Below are positions 37,333 through 42,642 of a stretch of DNA of 42,642 nucleotides, piece by piece. How positions within the stretch are numbered: the first letter of the stretch is position 1; each line of letters opens with the position of its first letter. This DNA is from an uncultured bacterium. Lineage in GTDB: Bacteria > Cloacimonadota > Cloacimonadia > Cloacimonadales > Cloacimonadaceae. The stretch is from assembly GCA_938009275.1 (NCBI GenBank), contig CALLHY010000015.1, forward strand, positions 1-42,642, given 5' to 3'. The notes below the pieces were generated by a model. That model saw only the letters and a list, made by a program, of their open reading frames with translations, had not been told where the DNA came from and made no database searches. The position numbers and the translations under genes were made by a program.

Positions 37333-38277
37333 TCACAGATTAACTATGCCATCTACCTCAAGGGATGGATATGTTTTTTCGGGCAGCTTAACACGATATG
37401 CTTTATCCGGCCAATACTTATACCATTCAAAATCATAATTACTATTCTGCATACCTGATTTGAACGCTTGAGCAGATATCCAGGTAGTGTTGAACTCCTC
37501 CAGGTATAGCGTAAAAGGCCCCGTATACAGAGTTGCATTAGTTAGGTTAAAACTCGTGTTATCACCAACGTAGTAACGTATCTGTGCTCCGCTGGTTAAA
37601 CATGAGATATGGATTGTATACCTGTCTAATATATATGGATATACAGCCATCGGATATATAGACGGTGTCTGTACTCGATTCGATGAGGTCCCAATGGTAA
37701 AGGTCGCGGTAGCGGTTGCACTGGAATTCAATCCGGTTTTAAATCCTTTCGCCTTTATTGTTTTCGTTGAAGAAACCATTATAGCACCAGAATATATTGT
37801 TGATGTTGAGGTTGGTATTGATTCATCAGTAGTATACCTTATTGTTGCTCCGCTAGTCGCGCATGACATTTGCACACTCTGACTACTGCTGTATGTTCCG
37901 CCGGCAGGACTTATAACTGGAGTTGCTACGCTGTTGCCGGTACTAAAGTAATAACTAACTGATCCAACATCACTGTGCTCCATACCTTCCTTGTAAGCTC
38001 TTGCTTTAATTGTTACAGAGCTAGATATGTAGAGCTCACCATTATAAACCTGAGAGCTTTCGGTTGGGTCACTTCCATCACTGGTATATCTAATAACTGC
38101 CTCTGCCGTAGTGCAATTTATATAAACATAGGTGCTTTGAGTATAACTTCCGCCTGATGGGTAAAAAGTGGGTGTACTACACTTCGCATTAGCATCTGTG
38201 GACTTCTTTGAGCACACCGTTAACAATAGCAACATCAGAATAAAGGCCAGACAGGCATATCTCGGCACGCGTAGCAT
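37333..38277 (-). CDS. Secreted lipoprotein with three chitobiase/beta-hexosaminidase C-terminal-like repeats, 314 aa
   Basis: Signal with lipobox ('AFILMLLLLTVCSKKS') then three beta-sandwich repeats of the CHB_HEX_C type, each with 'P.ISP.GG.Y..S..V...C.T.GA.IRYTTD.S.PT..S..Y.G...' followed by 'IKA.....G...S': about residues 32-110, 118-194 and 204-290. The last repeat is divergent. Such repeats occur in surface proteins and hydrolases; no catalytic domain is seen here. It is three bases downstream of the lipoprotein gene at 38281 and GAGGT is within that gene's end, so both are co-transcribed. Confidence 0.75.
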   Translation of the reverse strand: MLRVPRYACLAFILMLLLLTVCSKKSTDANAKCSTPTFYPSGGSYTQSTYVYINCTTAEAVIRYTSDGSDPTESSQVYNGELYISSSVTIKARAYKEGMEHSDVGSVSYYFSTGNSVATPVISPAGGTYSSSQSVQMSCATSGATIRYTTDESIPTSTSTIYSGAIMVSSTKTIKAKGFKTGLNSSATATATFTIGTSSNRVQTPSIYPMAVYPYILDRYTIHISCLTSGAQIRYYVGDNTSFNLTNATLYTGPFTLYLEEFNTTWISAQAFKSGMQNSNYDFEWYKYWPDKAYRVKLPEKTYPSLEVDGIVNL

Positions 38278-38280
38278 TTG

Positions 38281-39045
38281 CTACCTCATTAGTGCTTGTC
38301 TTGCAGGCACTGTAATTTGCGCTGTGCGGTTGGCTGGGTATAATCCGCTCACATAGTTTTGGGAGATAAACGCAACTCTATTAGAAATAATAAGGTTAGC
38401 CTGCCATAATATCACTTCATACTCACCTTCGTCATGATAGCCAACGGCATTAGCGGGAATTTGATAGCTTCGTAATGACGGCGCAATTACATCAAACCAA
38501 TCGGCATACTGATAATCTGGATAGGAAGCCTCAATTCTTAGTGCCTGATATGGGCTATCAGTATCTAATGTCCATGCCAGGTTAAAGGCTTGCCTTGGAT
38601 CGTATGTTGTAGGAAATGAACAATTGGGGACATTGGGAAATTTCATGGTAGTTGTTGCTCTTACTATGCCATTATGAAGCAACTGAACACTATGGGTTGT
38701 GTTCAGGTTAATTGGCCCGATATGCTCCCTTTCCCATCCAATTTCATCATCATCTTCCCAGTCAAATGTAAGGTCATAAACGGTATTGTCAATCTTCACT
38801 TGAACTAAGTCATTACGAGATATTGGATTTGTGTCTTGAAAAATATAATACGCTGAGAGAGACATACTTCGATAATCACGCTGGACGGGGGCGACAACCA
38901 TATATACTTCCCAATCTGTGTTTGTTTGATTGATCTCGGGCAAAGTTATGTCTGTAGTAGGTGCAGTAGGATTGTCATCTCCACCACATGAAACAACGCC
39001 AATAAGACAAAATACAAATAAGAACAGACACATGCTTCTAATCAT
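38281..39045 (-). CDS. Lipoprotein of unknown function, 254 aa
   Basis: Signal and lipobox ('LFLFVFCLIGVVSCGGDDNPTAP', Cys20) followed by a Pro/Thr/Asp-rich linker. The body is strand-rich with aromatic residues and a likely beta-sandwich ('FNLAWTLDTDSPYQALRIEASYPDYQYADWFDV'). No family is recognised. It is the first gene of a leftward pair with the CHB_HEX_C lipoprotein. AAGGGAG precedes the ATG, and the 5' region contains a perfect palindrome (39056-39077) that may control the pair. Confidence 0.65.
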   Translation of the reverse strand: MIRSMCLFLFVFCLIGVVSCGGDDNPTAPTTDITLPEINQTNTDWEVYMVVAPVQRDYRSMSLSAYYIFQDTNPISRNDLVQVKIDNTVYDLTFDWEDDDEIGWEREHIGPINLNTTHSVQLLHNGIVRATTTMKFPNVPNCSFPTTYDPRQAFNLAWTLDTDSPYQALRIEASYPDYQYADWFDVIAPSLRSYQIPANAVGYHDEGEYEVILWQANLIISNRVAFISQNYVSGLYPANRTAQITVPARQALMR

Positions 39046-39055
39046 TTTTGCTCCC

Positions 39056-39077
39056 TTGTTACAGTACTCAGTAACAA
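39056..39077. promoter_or_regulatory. Palindrome TTGTTAC-8-GTAACAA upstream of lipoprotein operon
   Basis: TTGTTAC (39056-39062) and GTAACAA (39071-39077) are perfect reverse complements with an 8-base centre, directly before the AAGGGAG site of the leftward gene. It could be a protein-binding operator or an mRNA hairpin. A TATACT lies further upstream on the minus strand without a clear -35. Confidence 0.4.
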
Positions 39078-39270
39078 TCTAGTTGCTATTTCTAGTATAG
39101 TATTATTTTGCCAGTTTAATATCCGTACGCTTATTGTCAAGATATTAGTTTTACTCTTTGTGTGTGTTTCATGTTAATATATCTATCTCTACGTGATAGT
39201 TCACATCTAACAGTGTATTCCGCTAATTATTGAATATCGTTCATACTATATCGGTTGAGCTGAGTGCAGT

Positions 39271-39335
39271 ATCATTACGGATGAAATACGCATCTCATCC
39301 GTTTTTCATGAGTATTGCATAAGTAATTCGTTCAA
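39271..39335 (-). repeat. Dispersed repeat, inverted relative to 25572
   Basis: The minus strand of this 65-base segment matches 25572-25632 over most positions (shared blocks TTGAACGAATTACT, CATGAAA, ACGGATGAGATGCGTA). It does not keep the perfect inverted repeat of the first copy. Confidence 0.6.
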
Positions 39336-39494
39336 GTATCCTGAGATGTGCTAGTGAATATCTAACTGGGATAAGCATATGAGTTCTGAATAAACGGCAG
39401 ATATAAACCAGAGGCGCAAGCCTCAAAAACCAGCATATACCGGGCAAACTCCTTGTGGACGACATACCCACTTTTCGTGCTGTTTCATTCGACC

Positions 39495-39561
39495 TTCCCT
39501 GCTGCTTCCTTGCTGCTATCCTGTATTCGACACAGGATAGCAGCAAGGAAGCAGCAGGGAA
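39495..39561. repeat. Perfect 30-bp inverted repeat with 7-base loop
   Basis: Arms 39495-39524 and 39532-39561 are exact reverse complements, 30 bases each, around ATTCGAC. Arm core: CTGCTGCTTCCTTGCTGC. An ATTCGAC-like sequence also precedes the left arm (39488-39493). The arm shares CTGCTGCTTCCTTG with the element at 25561. The structure would be an extremely stable hairpin in DNA or RNA, like a MITE or REP-type element. Confidence 0.85.
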
Positions 39562-39668
39562 GAAACATATTGGATGCCGAAATCTATTCGAGTTATAGTA
39601 CACTACAGTCTGTGTTTAAGCGAGTTGAACTCGATGTGGCAAACGGATTTTGCCACCCCAGTAAGAAT

Positions 39669-39730
39669 GGAGTCGATGTCCCCTTGATGAGTTCTTTATT
39701 TTCTACTCTCATAGTGGGGACATGGACTCC
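39669..39730. other. Long imperfect hairpin GGAGTC..CCCC / GGGG..GACTCC
   Basis: Arms 39669-39683 and 39716-39730 match at 14 of 15 positions, and the stem continues after a 3-base internal bulge with ATGAG/CTCAT. It is about 100 bases after the 30-bp palindrome. It may be part of the same inserted element, or a structured RNA. Confidence 0.6.
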
Positions 39731-39772
39731 AGTGCCCGTGCAAACTTTCGCCAATAATCCATCAAAGATAAC

Positions 39773-39921
39773 GTGGAAGAGTGGAAACGTGAAACCAGAA
39801 CTCGGCATTGAGAGCTGGGGTGGAGAAAGTCTAGAGGCAGAGAGGTCGAAGGGTTCTGGTTGAGGATATATATCACGCCAAGCAGCATATTTCAACATTG
39901 CGCACAACGTATGCATCGCTT
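39773..39921 (+). repeat. Composite repeat A-B-C, upstream copy
   Basis: Three blocks: A (39773-39793, GTGGAAGAGTGGAAACG..., one base from 12503-12523 and 42407-42427), B (near 39840, GAGAGGTCGAAGGGTT) and C (39871-39921, beginning TATCACGCCAAGCAGC, then a segment ending in AACATTGCGCACAAC). The same order A-B-C is at 42407-42580 behind the beta-helix gene, so the gene is framed by direct copies. Confidence 0.7.
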
Positions 39922-39982
39922 CAGATTTCACCCTCCCATCCTCTTTACTTAATGGCTTGAATTTTGCATGTATAAGGTAACT

Positions 39983-42313
39983 ATGAAGATACTCTGGATA
40001 GCTCTGTTAATCATCCCCTGGATAATGAATGCCGCTATATTACAAGTGGCAAATGATGGTACACAGGCATATTCTGCAATCCAAGCGGCCATCAATGCTG
40101 CCGCGGAGCAGGATACCATTCTGGTTCACCCGGGTGAATACCTGGAGAACATCGAGATTGTAGGCAGAGAACTTACCATAGCCGGTATGGAACTAAGCAC
40201 CGGAGACAGCACCTATATTGCCCAGACCGTTATAAACGGCAATCAGACCGGTTCCTGCTTCAAGATATCGGCAAATGCCAACGTAATGCTACGAGGACTT
40301 TATCTAACCAATGGTAGCGGAACTATTACTCCTTCATGGCAAAGCAATGATGGCGGTGCTATCTATGCCAACAATAGCTATGTATCTGTAGTAAACTGCA
40401 GGATAATAGGCAATAAAGCAAGGGCTGGTGCAGGTATCTATTTAGATTACAGTTCCGGTTATTTGGGGGGAACCACTATTGCCTATAATCGTAGCAAAGC
40501 TTCGGGTGCTATTGTGGTTGGTGGTGAAGAAGCAGTAGTGATATTTGACCCCATTAACCGTTGCAGTGTTTACCTGAACTATGGGTCTATCGGAAATGAT
40601 TTTCAGTTTGGAGTGGCAGCTAATGCCAATCCACAGATATACCTGGATAAGTTCACTGTTCCCTATTCATCGGATTACATAGCGGAATTCATCTTTATTC
40701 AGCAATACAATTATGGAGGGAATATTCCCTACTCGCTTTACTACAATACTCCTGTGGTTATTCCCCAGTATGCAGATTTCTATGTAAGCCCCAACGGTAA
40801 CGATAATAATTCCGGGCTTACTCCCGATGCACCACTAAAGACCATAGCCCTGGCTTTGATAAAGATTAAGGCGGACAGCTTGCACCAGCAGACTATACAT
40901 CTGGCAAATGGAGTGTATGGTGAAGAGCAGAACTTCCCGCTGAACTTAAGAAGCTATGTGAGTATAGAGGGAGAAAGCGAAGCGGGTACCATATTTAGCG
41001 GGCCTGATGTATTTTTCGTTGGTTGGGATTCAGAAAAAGAAGTGACAATCAGAAACATAAGCTTCCAGGCGATAACTTATAATGCCACTTATCAATATGA
41101 ATTGATTCAATGTATCTCCCGCAATAAATACAATGGCGTATTGGATAAACTAAGCCTAACTCTGGAGAACCTCACATTCAGAAATTGCCTTCCTACAGTG
41201 TACGCAAAAAAATACAAGCTAATAAGCATTACCCATCCTGAGAAACTGGTGATGAACAACATCACAATAGCAGACTGCATGGGAACTAATGCTATTGGAG
41301 TATTTGGCGGAAATTTATATGCCAATAACATACGTATTCATCATTTCTATCCCCCACCTACGGGAGAAAAGGGTGGAGGAGCCCTGGCACTATCTATCAA
41401 TCATCCTGTGTATACTGGAGGGGATAACTACATTAGCAATCTACAGATTACCGGATGTGTAAATAACATGGTAGATTGGGGTTTATCCACAAATCTGTCC
41501 ATACTTGGTGAATACGGCACCAATGCGATTGAGAACTATTTCATAAACGCGACTATAGCAGATAACATATGCACATCCGGATTCGGTGCTGCTGTTACTT
41601 TAGCATTAGATGCCAGAGCCACCTTCATTAATAGCATAATTAGCAATAACTATCCTTATAACATTAGGATACGCAATGAAAATCTTCCATCCAGACTTAG
41701 GTTCCAAAATTCACTTATTGGCCCCGGAGAGACACCCTGGGCTACCATAAACAACTTAAGTCCGAGTAATACTATTGAGTGGTATGGCAACAATATCGAT
41801 GCTTCCCCAAACTTCCATGTTGCATCTGCCGACAATCCTTTTGGCTTAAGCGATACTTCTTTGTGTATAGATTCTGGAACTACCGACATAAGTATGTTCA
41901 GTCTTCCTGATTGGTACCAGTTCCCAATGCATGATCTTGCAGGGAATACACGTATTTATGGCAGTAATATAGACATGGGAGCTTATGAATGGCAAGGTAC
42001 TACGAGTAATGACGATCCTGTAGCCCCTCAGCTTAGTAGGGGCATCTATGCTACTAACTATCCCAATCCCTTTAATCCCGAGACTACCATTCGCTTCCAT
42101 TTACCAGTTAGGGGATTAACGGAGCTTGGCGTCTATAACCTGAAAGGGCAGTTGGTGCGCAGGCTATTATCCACAGATATTGCTGCGGGAACGCACACAG
42201 TTCAGTGGGACGGCAGAGACGGCCAGAATCAGCCTGTTAGCAGCGGGGTGTATCTATACCGGATAGAAAGCAGTAAGCAGCAATGTATGGGAAAGATGGT
42301 GTTAATGAAGTAA
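39983..42313 (+). CDS. Secreted right-handed beta-helix protein with C-terminal sorting domain, 776 aa
   Basis: Start 39983 is preferred over 39968 because AAGG (39974-39977) then has normal spacing and the signal peptide is compact ('ILWIALLIIPWIMNAAILQV'). The middle has pectate-lyase-like beta-helix turns, such as 'YSAIQAAINAAAEQDTILVHPGEYLENIEI', 'NVMLRGLYLTNGSG', 'AIYANNSYVSVVNCRIIGNKA' and 'ISNLQITGCVNN', and a second start 'FYVSPNGNDNNSGLTPDAPLKTIALAL'. Residues 690 to 776 hold a FlgD/Por-type C-terminal domain ('NYPNPFNPETTIRFHLPVRGLTELGVYNLKGQLVRRLL ... SSGVYLYRIES') used for secretion and surface attachment. No catalytic residues are obvious, so adhesion or polysaccharide binding is possible. 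Confidence 0.82.
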   Translation: MKILWIALLIIPWIMNAAILQVANDGTQAYSAIQAAINAAAEQDTILVHPGEYLENIEIVGRELTIAGMELSTGDSTYIAQTVINGNQTGSCFKISANANVMLRGLYLTNGSGTITPSWQSNDGGAIYANNSYVSVVNCRIIGNKARAGAGIYLDYSSGYLGGTTIAYNRSKASGAIVVGGEEAVVIFDPINRCSVYLNYGSIGNDFQFGVAANANPQIYLDKFTVPYSSDYIAEFIFIQQYNYGGNIPYSLYYNTPVVIPQYADFYVSPNGNDNNSGLTPDAPLKTIALALIKIKADSLHQQTIHLANGVYGEEQNFPLNLRSYVSIEGESEAGTIFSGPDVFFVGWDSEKEVTIRNISFQAITYNATYQYELIQCISRNKYNGVLDKLSLTLENLTFRNCLPTVYAKKYKLISITHPEKLVMNNITIADCMGTNAIGVFGGNLYANNIRIHHFYPPPTGEKGGGALALSINHPVYTGGDNYISNLQITGCVNNMVDWGLSTNLSILGEYGTNAIENYFINATIADNICTSGFGAAVTLALDARATFINSIISNNYPYNIRIRNENLPSRLRFQNSLIGPGETPWATINNLSPSNTIEWYGNNIDASPNFHVASADNPFGLSDTSLCIDSGTTDISMFSLPDWYQFPMHDLAGNTRIYGSNIDMGAYEWQGTTSNDDPVAPQLSRGIYATNYPNPFNPETTIRFHLPVRGLTELGVYNLKGQLVRRLLSTDIAAGTHTVQWDGRDGQNQPVSSGVYLYRIESSKQQCMGKMVLMK

Positions 42314-42642
42314 CGAAGTGATAAAGTGATGATGTGATGATGTATGTCGAGAAGTCGAGAGGTCGAGGGGTAACGTAGCTTTCAGTAGCTGCGATAATGT
42401 GGAAAAGTGGAAGAGTGGAAAAGTGAAACACAAGCTGGACTGGAAGTCGAGGGGTCGAGAAGGTGCGGGCGTGCATGAGTACCGGCATGCTGGGGGCGAG
42501 AGGTCGCAGGGTTATGAAGTGAAGACAGGTATCACGCCATGCAGCATACTTCAACATTGCGCACAATGTAAGCATCCCTTAATTTATCAAGCATACCCCC
42601 AAAAAAAACGGGAAATGATGTGGATAACCACAAGACTTATAC
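42314..42642. other. Intergenic tail with repeats, no gene seen
   Basis: The 329 bases after the beta-helix gene contain GTGATG- and GTCGAG-rich low-complexity sequence, the 19-bp repeat shared with 2067, and the downstream A-B-C repeat. No ribosome binding site with an open frame is seen up to the window end. Confidence 0.5.
42407..42580 (+). repeat. Composite repeat A-B-C, downstream copy
   Basis: Second copy of the element at 39773-39921, containing A (42407-42427), B (near 42500) and C (42530-42580, TATCACGCCATGCAGC...). It lies behind the beta-helix gene. Further short GTCGAG repeats precede it at 42345-42368. Confidence 0.7.

Larger units (their letters stand above)
39078..39982. other. 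Repeat- and hairpin-rich intergenic region
   Basis: About 900 bases with no credible gene: frames here are interrupted by repeats and lack ribosome binding sites. It contains the dispersed repeat at 39271-39335, the large palindrome at 39495-39561, palindromes GAGTTGAACTC near 39621 and GTGGCAAA/TTTGCCAC near 39636-39657, the long hairpin at 39669-39730 and the composite repeat at 39773-39921. The two outer genes are divergent. Confidence 0.6.

Noticed and set aside
39453..39931. Two open frames of 136 and 112 aa in the repeat-rich gap
   Set aside because: They read through the 30-bp palindrome and dispersed repeats, have no ribosome binding site, and the same peptide (LCAMLKYAAWRD) reappears at 42540 only because block C is repeated.

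Overview
The window looks like a chromosomal piece of a Gram-negative, anaerobic, amino-acid-fermenting bacterium of the Candidatus Cloacimonadota (Cloacimonetes/WWE1) type. This is inferred from gene content, not from a marker gene: a four-subunit 2-oxoacid:ferredoxin oxidoreductase with an aminotransferase and methylmalonyl-CoA epimerase, a DUF5916-type outer-membrane protein, lipoproteins, a secreted beta-helix protein with a C-terminal FlgD/Por-like sorting domain, a DUF6754 membrane cluster with Rex, and intergenic space full of short dispersed repeats. No rRNA, tRNA or CRISPR array was recognised.

Positions 1 to about 18,250 are most of a tailed-phage prophage whose left end lies outside the window. 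At the left are small regulatory and early genes on both strands, including a leftward helix-turn-helix gene with striking in-frame tandem repeats that runs off the edge and may be the start of a Mu-like transposase (a guess). Next come an S24/LexA-like repressor with an inverted-repeat operator and, directly behind it, a membrane-anchored propeller/TPR gene that looks like a lysogenic cargo gene ('moron'). After a strong terminator the rightward structural module runs: XkdF-like protease, major capsid protein, connectors, holin-like gene and a small membrane protein, two related tail-tube proteins, portal, small protein, large terminase, tail protein, fibre-like protein, G/GT-type tail assembly chaperone with a canonical -1 slippery site, and tape measure. 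Terminase and portal lie between tail tube and tape measure, an unusual order. No tail-tip or baseplate genes follow the tape measure in this window.

Positions 18,448 to 23,328 form a metabolic operon: a SpoVG-like protein, a PLP aminotransferase, korDABC and methylmalonyl-CoA epimerase. Together they suggest transamination of an amino acid, ferredoxin-linked oxidation of the 2-oxoacid to an acyl-CoA, and entry to the methylmalonyl-CoA/propionate route. A convergent M3 oligopeptidase gene (23,401 to 25,485) would supply amino acids from peptides.

Positions 25,890 to 37,138 encode envelope proteins: a DUF5916 beta-barrel protein, then a six-gene operon with two large FnIII-like/DUF6754 paralogues (one a predicted lipoprotein), two six-helix membrane proteins, one bitopic protein with a large extracytoplasmic domain, and the NADH-sensing repressor Rex as last gene. 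This operon is the best candidate for an undescribed system: it resembles a membrane complex tied to redox state, but its function is unknown.

Positions 37,333 to 42,642 hold a leftward pair of lipoprotein genes, a roughly 920-base intergenic region packed with large hairpins and dispersed repeats, and a secreted right-handed beta-helix protein flanked on both sides by copies of the same composite repeat.
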